From positions 124,001 through 188,000 of the forward strand of contig NZ_RCUX01000007.1 of NCBI RefSeq assembly GCF_003667565.1: a stretch of 64,000 nt of DNA, written 5' to 3'. The notes below the pieces were generated by a model. The model saw only the letters and a program-made list of their open reading frames with translations, had not been told where the DNA came from and did no database searches. The position numbers and the translations under genes are program-made. Below are positions 56,359 through 64,000 of this stretch, one piece after another; the stretch's first letter is position 1; every line of letters starts with the position of its first letter. This DNA comes from Mycetocola tolaasinivorans. GTDB lineage: Bacteria > Actinomycetota > Actinomycetes > Actinomycetales > Microbacteriaceae.

Positions 56359-56365
56359 TACCTAA
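56347..56365 (-). promoter_or_regulatory. Possible DtxR/IdeR iron box
   Basis: Read on the minus strand, TTAGGTAATGCTCAGCTTA agrees with the iron-box consensus TTAGGTTAGCCTAACCTAA at 13 of 19 positions. It spans the start point and ATG of the siderophore-interacting protein gene. Confidence 0.5.
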
Positions 56366-56520
56366 CTCTAGGCGATCTTGGGGGGAAACCCAATCCTCGG
56401 TTCCAGCCGATTGATCGTCCGTATCCGCCACGTGGGGGACAGCGAAAATCCGCCAAATGAGGGACGCTTCACGGCCGTGCCGCGCACTAGCCTGGGGTCA
56501 CAAGACGATTGGAGGGCCCC

Positions 56521-57405
56521 ATGCTGGAGATTCGCGGCATCAATAAATCCTTTGCCACCCGCCAGGTGCTCACGAACATGAGTTTCACCATTGCGCCCGG
56601 CCGGATGACCGGTTTTGTGGGCGGCAACGGCGCCGGAAAAACCACCACGATGCGCATTCTGCTCGGCGTGCTGGGCTCCGATAGCGGCGAGGTGCTGCTG
56701 AATCGATCCCCACTCTCCGAGCAGGATCGCCGCCGCATCGGGTACATGCCGGAGGAGCGCGGGCTCTATCCGAAGATGAAGGTGGCCGAGCAGATCACCT
56801 ACTTCGCACGGCTGCACGGCCTCTCCGCGGACGCCGCCAAGCGCAACACCGCGACGCTGCTGGAGCAGCTGGGCCTCGGGGAGCGCGGCGGTGACACCAT
56901 CGAGAGCCTGTCGCTCGGAAACCAGCAGCGCGCGCAGATCGCCGCGGCCCTGGTACACGATCCGATCGCCCTGGTCCTGGACGAGCCCTTTTCCGGGCTC
57001 GACCCGCTCGCGGTGGACGTGGTGCTGGCCGTGCTCAAGGAGCGCGCGCAGGCCGGGGTTCCGGTGCTGTTTTCCAGTCACCAGCTCGACATCGTGGAGC
57101 GCCTCTGCGATGACATCGTGATTATCTCCGGTGGTCAGGTGCGCGCCGCGGGCCCCGCCCAGAGCCTGCGTGATGCACACCGGGGGAACCGGTTCAGCCT
57201 CGATGGCTCCGCCGATGCCGGCTGGGTACGTGAGGTGCCCGGTATCTCGGTTCTGAACTTTGATGGTGGCCACGTTGAGTTTGATGCGGACACCGCCGAG
57301 CGCGCGCAGCTGGTGCTGCGCGGCGCCCTTGAACGCGGCGAGGTTCACGCGTTCACCCCCGTTCGTCCGTCCCTCGCCCAGATCTACCGGGAGGTAGTCC
57401 AGTGA
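56521..57405 (+). CDS. ABC exporter ATPase (NatA-like)
   Basis: A 294-residue ATPase: Walker A GGNGAGKTTTMR (about 38-49), signature LSLGNQQRAQIAAAL, Walker B ALVLDEPFSGLDPLAV and H-loop PVLFSSHQLDIVERLC. A C-terminal extension (about 215-294) resembles DUF4162. It powers the permease encoded next. GGAGG lies before the ATG at 56521. A TAGCCT -10 further upstream (56489-56494) suits a short leader. Overlap of four bases with the permease gene. Confidence 0.92.
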   Translation: MLEIRGINKSFATRQVLTNMSFTIAPGRMTGFVGGNGAGKTTTMRILLGVLGSDSGEVLLNRSPLSEQDRRRIGYMPEERGLYPKMKVAEQITYFARLHGLSADAAKRNTATLLEQLGLGERGGDTIESLSLGNQQRAQIAAALVHDPIALVLDEPFSGLDPLAVDVVLAVLKERAQAGVPVLFSSHQLDIVERLCDDIVIISGGQVRAAGPAQSLRDAHRGNRFSLDGSADAGWVREVPGISVLNFDGGHVEFDADTAERAQLVLRGALERGEVHAFTPVRPSLAQIYREVVQ

Positions 57406-58526
57406 GCACCACACGCCCCACAACCCCCGACGCTCCCTCGGTACTGTCCACCACCTGGCTGGTGGCCGAGCGCGAGATGACCCAGCGCCTGCGCAGCAAG
57501 GCGTTCCTGTTCTCCTCAGCCTCGCTGATCGTGCTGGTTCTGATCGGCGTGCTGCTCAGCGGGTTCGCCGCCGGTGGTGGATTCTCCGGTGATGAGAAGA
57601 CCCGGGTGGCCGCCGCGGGCCCGGTGGCCGCCCTGCTGGATACTCAAACCTTCGATGTCGAGAGCGTCGCCAGTAACGAGGATGCCCGCGCACTCGTGCG
57701 TGAGGGCAGTGTCGATGCCGCGGTGATCGCCGAGCAGCCCACCCAGAAAAACCCCACCGGGGTCACCATCATCGCCCGCGATAAGGCACCGGATGGGCTG
57801 AGTGATGCGCTCACCCTGCGCCCGCAGGTGGAACTCCTGAGCGGGGATGGCGTGACCGGCCCGCTGCGCTTCATCATGGCGCTGGCGTTCGGGTTGATCT
57901 TCATGATGTCCGCGGTGACGTTCGGCAGCGTGATCGCCCAGTCGGTGGTCGAGGAGAAGTCCACCCGGATCGTCGAGATCCTGATGTCCACGATCTCGGT
58001 TCGGGTGCTGCTCGCGGGTAAGGTGCTGGGCAACTCGCTGCTGGCCTTTGCGCAGGTTGCGGCCATTGCGGCCGTCGCGATTGTGGGGCTTTCGGCCACC
58101 GGTCAGGACGCGCTGCTGGCCGGGGTGGGTGCGCCGATCATCTGGTTCGTGGTGTTCTTTATCTTCGGGTTCGTGCTGCTCGCCGCGCTGTTTGCGGGCT
58201 TGGCCTCGCTGGTGTCTCGTCAGGAGGACGTGGGCTCGGCGATCACCCCGGTGACGATGCTGGTCATGATCCCCTATTTCGGAGTTGCCTTCTTCAATGA
58301 CAACCCGGTGGTTATGTCGGTGCTCAGCTACGTGCCCTTCTCTGCCCCGGTGGGCATGCCCGTACGCCTGTTCTTCGGCGATGCGCTGTGGTGGGAGCCG
58401 CTGGTGTCGCTGGCCATTCTGCTGGTCTCGGTGGTGCTGGTGATCCTGCTGGCGGCCCGCATCTACCGCGGTTCGCTGCTGCACACGGGTGGCAAGCTCA
58501 AGCTGAGTGAGGCGCTGCGCGGCTAG
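57402..58526 (+). CDS. ABC-2 type permease (NatB-like)
   Basis: A 374-residue permease. One membrane helix near 30-55 is followed by an extracytoplasmic domain (about 60-165), then five further helices (from about 168) with SVVEEKSTRIVEILMSTIS, the classic ABC-2 coupling segment. With the ATPase it forms an exporter like the Bacillus NatAB sodium efflux pump or an antibiotic/peptide exporter; the cargo is not shown. A hairpin terminator follows. Confidence 0.9.
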   Translation: MSTTRPTTPDAPSVLSTTWLVAEREMTQRLRSKAFLFSSASLIVLVLIGVLLSGFAAGGGFSGDEKTRVAAAGPVAALLDTQTFDVESVASNEDARALVREGSVDAAVIAEQPTQKNPTGVTIIARDKAPDGLSDALTLRPQVELLSGDGVTGPLRFIMALAFGLIFMMSAVTFGSVIAQSVVEEKSTRIVEILMSTISVRVLLAGKVLGNSLLAFAQVAAIAAVAIVGLSATGQDALLAGVGAPIIWFVVFFIFGFVLLAALFAGLASLVSRQEDVGSAITPVTMLVMIPYFGVAFFNDNPVVMSVLSYVPFSAPVGMPVRLFFGDALWWEPLVSLAILLVSVVLVILLAARIYRGSLLHTGGKLKLSEALRG

Positions 58527-58540
58527 AGTCGCGCGCGAGA

Positions 58541-58573
58541 GTGGCGGTGTGCCCCCGGGGCACCGCCACTTTT
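58541..58573 (+). terminator. Terminator of the ABC exporter operon
   Basis: GTGGCGGTG (58541-58549) pairs with CACCGCCAC (58561-58569) and is followed by TTTTG. Confidence 0.85.
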
Positions 58574-58618
58574 GTCTTCCCGTGGCGAGCCCGGCAAAAA
58601 TCGTGATTGCATAGGAGT

Positions 58619-59692
58619 ATGACCTCCCCTCTGCACGATGCGTCCGTCCGTCACTTTGCCTCCGATAACTACGCGGGGGCCCACCCCGAGGTGCTGGCCG
58701 CCCTGGTCGCGGCCAACGGCGGACACCAGTCCGCCTACGGGGATGACGTGTACACCGCGCGCTTGGCCGAGGTGTTCCGCGGCCACTTCGGCGACCGGGC
58801 GCAGGCTTTTCCCGTCTTCAACGGCACCGGCGCGAACGTCCTCAGCCTGCAGTCGGTCGTGCCGCGCTGGGGGGCCGTGATCACGGCGGCTTCGGCACAC
58901 ATCAACACCGATGAGTGCGGCGCACCCGAACGCGTGGGCGGCCTCAAGTTGCTGCCCGTCGCGACCCCGGACGGCAAGCTCACCCCCGAGCTCATCGCCA
59001 CCGAGGCCTATGGTTTTGGCGACGTACACCGGGCCGAACCGCACGCGGTGTCGATCACGCAGTCCACCGAGTTTGGCACGCTGTACACCCCCGAGGAGAT
59101 CGGGGCCATTGTCGAGTTTGCCCACTCCAAGGGCCTCGCCGTGCACCTGGACGGTGCCCGGATCGCCAACGCGGCCGCCGCACTGAACCTGCCACTGCGC
59201 GCCTTCACCACCGATGTCGGGGTCGACGTGGTGTCCTTCGGTGGCACCAAGAACGGCGTGGTGTTTGGGGAGGCCGTGCTCGTGCTGAACCCCGAGCGCG
59301 CCCACGGCGTGGACTACCTGCGCAAGATGAACATGCAGCTCGCCTCGAAGCTGCGCTTCGTGTCGGCCCAGCTGGTCGCGCTGCTCGAGGGCGATCTGTG
59401 GCTGCGCGGTGCCGCCCACGCCAATGCGATGGCCGCGCGCCTGCGCGCAGGGCTGGAGGCGAAGATCGCCGCCGGCGAGATTTCCGGGTTGTCGTTCGCC
59501 CAGGAAACCCAGGTCAACGCGATCTTTGCGGCCCTGCCCGCGGCCGCGGCCGATAGGGTGCGCGAGTCCTTCCGCTTCTACGACTGGGATGCCTCGCTCG
59601 AGCAGGTGCGCTGGATGACCGCGTTCGACACCACCGAGGCCGATGTGGACGCCTTCATCGCGGCCATCGCCGAGGCGCTGCCCGCCCGCTAA
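58619..59692 (+). CDS. Low-specificity L-threonine aldolase
   Basis: A 357-residue PLP enzyme. FASDNYAGAHPEVL at the start, SAHINTDECGAPE (His94 stacks on PLP), HLDGARIANAAAAL (Asp178) and the Schiff-base Lys211 in SFGGTKNG are in family order. It splits threonine and related beta-hydroxy amino acids into glycine and an aldehyde. The ATG at 58619 is preceded by AGGAG at short distance. It stands alone between two terminators. Confidence 0.92.
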   Translation: MTSPLHDASVRHFASDNYAGAHPEVLAALVAANGGHQSAYGDDVYTARLAEVFRGHFGDRAQAFPVFNGTGANVLSLQSVVPRWGAVITAASAHINTDECGAPERVGGLKLLPVATPDGKLTPELIATEAYGFGDVHRAEPHAVSITQSTEFGTLYTPEEIGAIVEFAHSKGLAVHLDGARIANAAAALNLPLRAFTTDVGVDVVSFGGTKNGVVFGEAVLVLNPERAHGVDYLRKMNMQLASKLRFVSAQLVALLEGDLWLRGAAHANAMAARLRAGLEAKIAAGEISGLSFAQETQVNAIFAALPAAAADRVRESFRFYDWDASLEQVRWMTAFDTTEADVDAFIAAIAEALPAR

Positions 59693-59710
59693 TTCCGCGG
59701 TCTAGCCGCG

Positions 59711-59738
59711 CAAAAGCCCCGCCTCGGCGGGGCTTTTG
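59711..59738. terminator. Bidirectional terminator
   Basis: CAAAAGCCCCGCC (59711-59723) pairs with GGCGGGGCTTTTG (59726-59738), between threonine aldolase and the convergent TetR gene. Confidence 0.93.
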
Positions 59739-59760
59739 TGTTGTGCCCGGTGTCCGGCGT

Positions 59761-60414
59761 TCAGCGGGCGTTTGCGCTGCCGGCGACGAGGGCATTACGG
59801 GCGTCGACGAGGCGGGTATGGGTGTCGGCGAGCGTTTCGCGGTCGCTGTCATCGACCTGTTGGACCCAGCTGTCGAACGCGGTGCGCAGGGTGAAGGTGG
59901 CCAGGTGTACGGCGATCCAGGCCTCGCTGGCACCTCCGGGGAGCGGGTAGCGGGCGGCGATCTCGGCGGCCAGGGCGCGATCGTTTTCGTCCTCGTAGCG
60001 CAGTGATGCGGCGCGCAGGCTGCCGTTTTCAAGCATCAGGGTGCGCACGCGGATGAGCTGGCGGTGAACCGCGCCGCCGTACTGTTCGAGCTCGACCAAA
60101 ACCGCGTGGAATGCGCCCTCGATCTGGGGGAGGAGCGGCTTTTCGGGGGTAAGGGACGTCAGGAGGTCACGCATGACGGGGCCAAAGACCGGCTGGCCGT
60201 CTACCGCGGCGGCCTCCTTGGAGGGGAAGTAGCGAAAGAAGGTGCGTACCGAGATCCCCGCGGCGGCGGCGATATCGGCGACGGTGGTGTGCTCCACGCC
60301 GCGGGTCTCGAAGAGGTCGAGGGTGGCATCGCCGATGGCCGCGCTGGTTTCGAGCCGGCGGCGTTCGCGCAGGTCGAGCCCGGGGGAGTCCGGGGTGGGA
60401 AAAAGTGGGGTCAC
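59761..60414 (-). CDS. TetR family repressor
   Basis: A 217-residue regulator. The N-terminal HTH reads RRLETSAAIGDATLDLFETRGVEHTTVADIAAAAGISVRTFFRYFPSKEAA (about 19-69). The C-terminal ligand domain is helical and without recognisable class. The GTG start has AAGGAG five bases upstream. It is divergent from the MFS/SDR operon across about 100 bases, and by family practice represses the efflux gene until a ligand binds. Confidence 0.9.
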   Translation of the reverse strand: MTPLFPTPDSPGLDLRERRRLETSAAIGDATLDLFETRGVEHTTVADIAAAAGISVRTFFRYFPSKEAAAVDGQPVFGPVMRDLLTSLTPEKPLLPQIEGAFHAVLVELEQYGGAVHRQLIRVRTLMLENGSLRAASLRYEDENDRALAAEIAARYPLPGGASEAWIAVHLATFTLRTAFDSWVQQVDDSDRETLADTHTRLVDARNALVAGSANAR

Positions 60415-60516
60415 GATGCTCCTTGCTTGGAATTAGCTTAGCGCAGCATATTGGCATCTTGCGTCAACATGGCACAGTGTGACACGGTTAACTCACCAAC
60501 ACCGAAGGACTCCCCC

Positions 60517-61983
60517 ATGACCGCAACCCCGCGCGCCCAAACCGCGCACCAAGAATCGACAAGATCGGCCGTCTCCGCGGTAAATCCGCGCCCCATCATC
60601 GCGCTGCTGCTCATCGCGGCGTTCGTGATGATCCTCAACGAAACCATCATGGGTGTGGCGCTGCCGCACCTCATGCGCGACTTCGCGATCGACGCGGGCA
60701 CCGCGCAATGGCTCGCCACCGGCTTCATGCTCACCATGGCAGTGGTCATTCCTACCAGTGGCTACCTGCTCAATCGCTTCCCGCTGCGCGGCCTCGCGAT
60801 CACCGCGATCGCGGTGTTTACCGCGGGCACGCTGCTGGCGGCCCTCGCCCCGAGCTTCGCCGTGCTGCTGGCCGCGCGCGTCCTGCAGGCGGTGGGCACC
60901 GCCCTGATGACCCCGCTGCTCAGCACCACCATCCTGAACGTGGTGCCGGCGGAAAAGCGTGGCCGCACCATGGGTGGCATCGCCATTGTGATGGCGGCCG
61001 CTCCGGCCATCGGCCCCACGGTGTCCGGCCTGATCCTGAACAACCTGAGCTGGCGCTGGATGTTCTGGTTTGTGCTGCCCATCGCCGCCGCCACCCTCGT
61101 TGCGGCCATCCTCAAGATGCGCAACCTCACCGAGCGCCGCCCCGCGAGCCTCGACATTCTCTCGACCGTGCTGTCCGCGTTTGGGTTCGCCGGCCTCATC
61201 TACGGCATCAGCAGCCTCGGCGAGGTGGCGACCGGCCACACGGGAGTTCCCCCGCTGGTTCCGCTCGGCGTGGGAGTTGTTGCCCTCGCGCTGTTCATCT
61301 GGCGTCAGCTCGTGCTGCAGCGCACCGATTCGGCCCTGCTTGATCTGCGCACCTTCACCAACCGCTCGTTCACCGTCTCGGTGATCCTGGTGTTCTTCAG
61401 CATGCTCGCGCTGTTTGGGGCACTGATCGTACTGCCGCTGTTTGTGCAGAACGTGCTCGGTCTCACCGCACTGCAGACCGGCCTGATGATGCTCCCGGGC
61501 GGTCTCGTCATGGGGGTCTTTGCGCCGCTCTCCGGCGCGATCGCGGACCGCTTTGGCCCGCGCTGGATCGTGCTGTTTGGCACCGTGATCTCCTCGCTCG
61601 CGCTGTGGCTGTTCGCCGGCACGGTGGGGGCCGAAACCAAGACCTGGCACATCGTGCTCCTGCTCATGCTGCTCAACTCCGGCCTCGGATTCACGCTGAC
61701 TCCGCTGCTGTCCACCGCGCTCGGCGGGCTGCGCCCGTCGCTGTACGCGCACGGCAGCGCGACCGTCAATACCCTGCAGCAGGTGGCCGGGGCCACCGGC
61801 ACCGCCCTGTTCATCACGCTGATGACAAATGAGACCACTCGGCACCTGACCTCGGGCGAGAACCCGCTCGTTGCGGGGGCCGCTGGAGCGCATGCGGCGT
61901 TCACCTGGGGCGCGATCCTGTCGCTCCTGGCGATCGTGCTCGCGCTGTTTGTTCGTAACCCACACACGGAGGAATCGAAATGA
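60517..61983 (+). CDS. MFS drug transporter, DHA2/EmrB-QacA type
   Basis: A 488-residue protein with about 14 membrane segments. ALLLIAAFVMILNETIMGVALPHLM is the DHA2 first helix with its conserved Asn-Glu-Thr; GYLLNRFPLRG and GRTMGGIAIVMAAAPAIGPTVSGLIL (motif C) confirm an antiporter. It would export drugs or toxic metabolites with proton exchange. AAGGAC lies before the ATG at 60517. Overlap ATGA with the SDR gene suggests that the pair handles one compound. Confidence 0.92.
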   Translation: MTATPRAQTAHQESTRSAVSAVNPRPIIALLLIAAFVMILNETIMGVALPHLMRDFAIDAGTAQWLATGFMLTMAVVIPTSGYLLNRFPLRGLAITAIAVFTAGTLLAALAPSFAVLLAARVLQAVGTALMTPLLSTTILNVVPAEKRGRTMGGIAIVMAAAPAIGPTVSGLILNNLSWRWMFWFVLPIAAATLVAAILKMRNLTERRPASLDILSTVLSAFGFAGLIYGISSLGEVATGHTGVPPLVPLGVGVVALALFIWRQLVLQRTDSALLDLRTFTNRSFTVSVILVFFSMLALFGALIVLPLFVQNVLGLTALQTGLMMLPGGLVMGVFAPLSGAIADRFGPRWIVLFGTVISSLALWLFAGTVGAETKTWHIVLLLMLLNSGLGFTLTPLLSTALGGLRPSLYAHGSATVNTLQQVAGATGTALFITLMTNETTRHLTSGENPLVAGAAGAHAAFTWGAILSLLAIVLALFVRNPHTEESK

Positions 61984-62723
61984 AGCTAGACGGCAAGGTT
62001 GCCATTATTACCGGCGGGGCGGGCGGCATCGGCCGCGGTCTGACACGGGTGTTTGTGCGCGAGGGCGCGCAGGTGCTGTTCGTCGACACCAACCTCGAGG
62101 CTGGGCGTGAGCTTGAGGCCGAGCTCGGGGAGAACGCGGTGTTCCACCACCGGGACCTCTCCACCGAGGGCGCCGCGGAGGCCATTCGTGAGGCCGCGGT
62201 GATCGCGTTTGGGCGGGTGGACATACTCGTCAACAACGCCAACCGCTCGACCCCCGCGCCGCTGCTTGAGACCACCCCGGAAATCTGGGCCCAGGCCTTC
62301 GGGTCGGCGTTCACCCCCACCCAGCGGCTGATGATGGTCTGCCACGACCTGCTCGCCCGCTCGGGCGGATCGATCATCAACTTCGCCTCGGGGGCTGGGC
62401 TCACCGGCAGCCCCACCCAGGGAGCCTACGCGGCGGCGAAGGAGGCGATCCGCGGGGTATCCCGCGTGGCCGCAAACGAGTGGGGTCCCGAGGGCATTCG
62501 CGTCAACGTGGTGTGCCCCTACGCGCTGACCGAGGGCGTGCAGTGGTGGACGGAAAACTATCCGGAACAGGCCGCGGCCGCACTCGCGAGTGTGCCGCTC
62601 GGCCGCATCGGCGACGTGGAAAAGGACATCGCCCCGGTGGTGGTGTTCCTCGCGAGCGATGATTCCGGCTACATCACCGGCCAGACCATCATGATCGATG
62701 GCGGCGGGCTGATGGTGAGGTAG
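61980..62723 (+). CDS. Short-chain dehydrogenase/reductase
   Basis: A 247-residue SDR. It has the cofactor loop TGGAGGIGRG (11-20), NNANRS near 85, and the catalytic Ser137, Tyr150 and Lys154 (INFASGAG ... GAYAAAK). The C-terminal SGYITGQTIMIDGGGL is typical. Asp at the end of beta-2 (FVDTN) favours NAD(H). It is co-translated with the efflux pump and may modify the same class of compounds. Confidence 0.92.
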   Translation: MKLDGKVAIITGGAGGIGRGLTRVFVREGAQVLFVDTNLEAGRELEAELGENAVFHHRDLSTEGAAEAIREAAVIAFGRVDILVNNANRSTPAPLLETTPEIWAQAFGSAFTPTQRLMMVCHDLLARSGGSIINFASGAGLTGSPTQGAYAAAKEAIRGVSRVAANEWGPEGIRVNVVCPYALTEGVQWWTENYPEQAAAALASVPLGRIGDVEKDIAPVVVFLASDDSGYITGQTIMIDGGGLMVR

Positions 62724-62750
62724 CCGCTGCGCCCGCACTGCGCGAGCGCG

Positions 62751-62778
62751 TGCCGCCGGGAGCCTTTCCCCGGCGGCA
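62751..62778. terminator. Terminator hairpin
   Basis: TGCCGCCGGG (62751-62760) pairs with CCCGGCGGCA (62769-62778), eight-base loop, between the SDR gene and the convergent CGNR gene. Confidence 0.7.
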
Positions 62779-62785
62779 TTCGCGG

Positions 62786-63484
62786 TTAGGCGGAGTCTGT
62801 GGATTCTGCCGCGGATTCTGCCGCGTTGCGCTTGCGGTAGGCGCGCATGTTGACCTGGGCGGCAGGGCCTGTGGGTTCTGCCGCGTTGCGCTTGCGGTAG
62901 GCGCGCATGTTGACCTGGGCGGCAGGGCCTGTGGGTTCTGCCGCGTTGCGCTTGCGGTAGGCGCGCATGTTGACCTGGGCGGCGCAGCCGGGGCCGCAGT
63001 ACAGCCCCGATCCGTTGCGGGTGTTGTCGCGGAATCCGAGATGGCAGGTGTGGTTGCCGCAGGTTTTGAAGCGCACCCACTCGCGCGGATTGGCCGCCAC
63101 GGTCGCGACGTGCGCGAGGAGCGTGCCGATACCGCCGGCCATGCCGGACTGGGTGCCTACGAGCACCATTCCGGTGGGGGTGAGGCGGGGCATGAGCGGG
63201 TGCACCGCGGCGATGCGTTCGATCGCGGCGGTTGCGGGCGCGGTATCGGTGTCTTTCGCCGGATGCAGGTGGGCGGCGAGGAGGGCGCTGAGGGCGTCGC
63301 GGAGTTCGCGTACGGTCCAGACATCAGCCTCGGACACCGGGGTGCCGACGGGAATGAGCCCGGCGCTGGTAAACCAGTCGGCGGTACCCGCGGGGTCGGT
63401 GAACTGTTCGTGCGCGTGTGCGCCCGCCCGCGTGCTCACGAAATCCACGACGAGCGCGCCCGTATCGCGCGTTTCGACTGCCAT
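62786..63484 (-). CDS. CGNR zinc-finger (ABATE) regulator with triplicated C-terminal segment
   Basis: A 232-residue protein. The N-terminal ABATE-type domain (about 10-130) begins LVVDFVSTRAG. The CGNR zinc finger has RFKTCGNHTCHLGFRD (CxxxxC pair) and NGSGLYCGPGCAAQVNMRAYRKR (second pair). After it the 20-residue unit AAQVNMRAYRKRNAAEPTGP occurs twice, followed by a third truncated copy, so the basic helix next to the finger is present three times. CGNR proteins are putative stress or metabolism regulators. It is probably leaderless (TATGCT at 63491-63496) and divergent from an alcohol dehydrogenase gene. Confidence 0.88.
   Translation of the reverse strand: MAVETRDTGALVVDFVSTRAGAHAHEQFTDPAGTADWFTSAGLIPVGTPVSEADVWTVRELRDALSALLAAHLHPAKDTDTAPATAAIERIAAVHPLMPRLTPTGMVLVGTQSGMAGGIGTLLAHVATVAANPREWVRFKTCGNHTCHLGFRDNTRNGSGLYCGPGCAAQVNMRAYRKRNAAEPTGPAAQVNMRAYRKRNAAEPTGPAAQVNMRAYRKRNAAESAAESTDSA
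62821..62983 (-). repeat. 60-bp perfect tandem repeat within the CGNR gene
   Basis: Units 62821-62880 and 62881-62940 are identical over 60 bases; a third copy of 43 bases runs 62941-62983. The unit length is a multiple of three, so gain or loss keeps the frame and changes the number of basic helices. Confidence 0.96.
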
Positions 63485-63500
63485 AGCGGGAGCATATCAG

Positions 63501-63581
63501 GTTATTCGCTAAAACGATTTACCCAAAACGAATTCACTCTCACAATGTTTAAGTTATTGTTAAACAGCTTTAGCCAATAAC
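63501..63581. promoter_or_regulatory. Three-copy operator between the CGNR and alcohol dehydrogenase genes
   Basis: The motif GTTATT-(N)-(G/T)(C/T)TAAA occurs three times: GTTATTCGCTAAA at 63501-63513 (plus), GTTATTGTTAAA at 63553-63564 (plus) and GTTATTGGCTAAA at 63581-63569 (minus). The middle copy sits inside the dyad GTTTAA (63547-63552) / TTAAAC (63560-63565). The patch is A/T-rich. Confidence 0.7.
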
Positions 63582-63599
63582 TCATCACAAAGGATTACC

Positions 63600-64000
63600 G
63601 TGTCTTCTGAAACCCGCACCTACCGCGCCGTCGCCGTGGCGGCCGATGGCTCCCTCGCGCTCGTCGAGCGCCCGATGACCGAGCCCGCCGCGGGCCAGGT
63701 CCGCCTGCGCGTGGAGGCCTGTGGTATCTGTCACACCGATGCCGCGAGCGTGCACGCCCACCCCGAAACCGAGCCGGGAATCGTGCCGGGTCACGAGGTA
63801 GTGGGCATCATCGACGCCCTCGGTGATGGAGTATCCGGCTGGGCACTCGGCGACCGCGTGGGCGTGGGCTTCCTCGGCGGCCACTGCGGTGCCTGCGCGG
63901 CCTGCCGCCGCGGCGACTTCATGCACTGCGCCGACCAGCCGCTGACCGGCCTGACCGTGGACGGCGGATACGCCGAGTTCATGATCGCCCGCGCCTCGGG
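63600..64000 (+). CDS. Zinc-dependent alcohol dehydrogenase (partial, runs off the window)
   Basis: The first 133 codons of a medium-chain dehydrogenase. VEACGICHTDAASVHAHPE carries the catalytic-zinc Cys, PGHEVVGIIDALGDGV the zinc His and Glu, and GHCGACAACRRGDFMHC the four structural-zinc Cys. This is the AdhP/AdhA type that oxidises primary alcohols with NAD. The GTG start at 63600 has AAAGGA upstream. The divergent CGNR regulator and shared operator suggest direct control. Confidence 0.93.
   Translation, partial: MSSETRTYRAVAVAADGSLALVERPMTEPAAGQVRLRVEACGICHTDAASVHAHPETEPGIVPGHEVVGIIDALGDGVSGWALGDRVGVGFLGGHCGACAACRRGDFMHCADQPLTGLTVDGGYAEFMIARAS

Noticed and set aside
60415..60516. A specific TetR operator
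   Set aside because: The region is A/T-richer with partial symmetry (TTGGC...GTCAA), but no dyad is good enough to call.
62821..62983. The 60-bp repeats considered as a CRISPR array
   Set aside because: The units are directly adjacent with no spacers and lie in frame inside the CGNR gene; no cas genes.

Overview
The window is GC-rich, densely coding DNA from an actinobacterium, most likely of the Microbacteriaceae type. Support for this comes from the dnaK-grpE-dnaJ-hspR operon with HAIR (HspR) operators, a HAIR-controlled clpB, a bifunctional-type dCTP deaminase, a narGHJI-type remnant, a class E-like sortase substrate, and many genes whose -10 box lies 6-7 bases before the start codon, which is a leaderless mRNA layout. 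The family-level placement is an inference. No rRNA, CRISPR array, insertion sequence or prophage is visible. There is one tRNA, tRNA-Gly(CCC).

Region by region. 1-3.2 kb: the 5' part of a HEAT-repeat protein and a YigZ/IMPACT protein. 3.2-7.3 kb: an amino-sugar type locus (GPH-family transporter, GntR/HutC regulator, BadF/BadG-type kinase, ChbG-type deacetylase). 7.3-13.1 kb: a YjbR protein and a ROK repressor divergent from a four-gene operon of two Gfo/Idh/MocA dehydrogenases flanked by two xylose-isomerase-like TIM barrels, consistent with an oxidise/epimerise sugar pathway. 13.2-15.9 kb: the scar of a molybdenum/nitrate-reductase locus, with intact narI, only the last codons of narJ, the 3' half of a modC-like gene, and an intact moeB/thiF-rhodanese gene. 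16-28.4 kb: nine minus-strand genes in series (DUF917, hydantoinase A/oxoprolinase, a CodB-like permease, DUF1684, FucU mutarotase, a large GH106-like glycosidase, two tandem NCS1 permeases, a PfkB sugar kinase), divergent from a LacI regulator across a perfect palindrome.

29.5-34.6 kb: tRNA-Gly, a beta-propeller lipoprotein, dcd, idi, a UMF1-type transporter and a TM2 protein. 34.7-38.9 kb: the heat-shock operon dnaK-grpE-dnaJ-hspR. 39-43.2 kb: an RlmG/RsmC-like methyltransferase, a two-component system and an alpha/beta hydrolase with a likely shared operator. 43.2-47 kb: an M23-type secreted protein with an altered zinc site, and clpB without its N-domain. 47-53.4 kb: rhodanese, aldo/keto reductase, nitroreductase, an orphan HicB-like regulator, acetyl-CoA synthetase and malate dehydrogenase. 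53.4-58.5 kb: a sortase-anchored beta-helix surface protein, a siderophore-interacting reductase under a possible iron box, and a NatAB-like ABC exporter. 58.6-64 kb: threonine aldolase, a TetR-controlled drug efflux/SDR pair, and a CGNR zinc-finger regulator with an in-frame triplicated segment facing an alcohol dehydrogenase that runs off the window.

The most notable items are the nar/mod deletion scar, the hybrid glycosidase/nucleobase-permease/hydantoinase locus, the palindrome that contains the start codon of the kinase it probably controls, the 60-bp expansion in the CGNR protein, and the wide use of leaderless starts.
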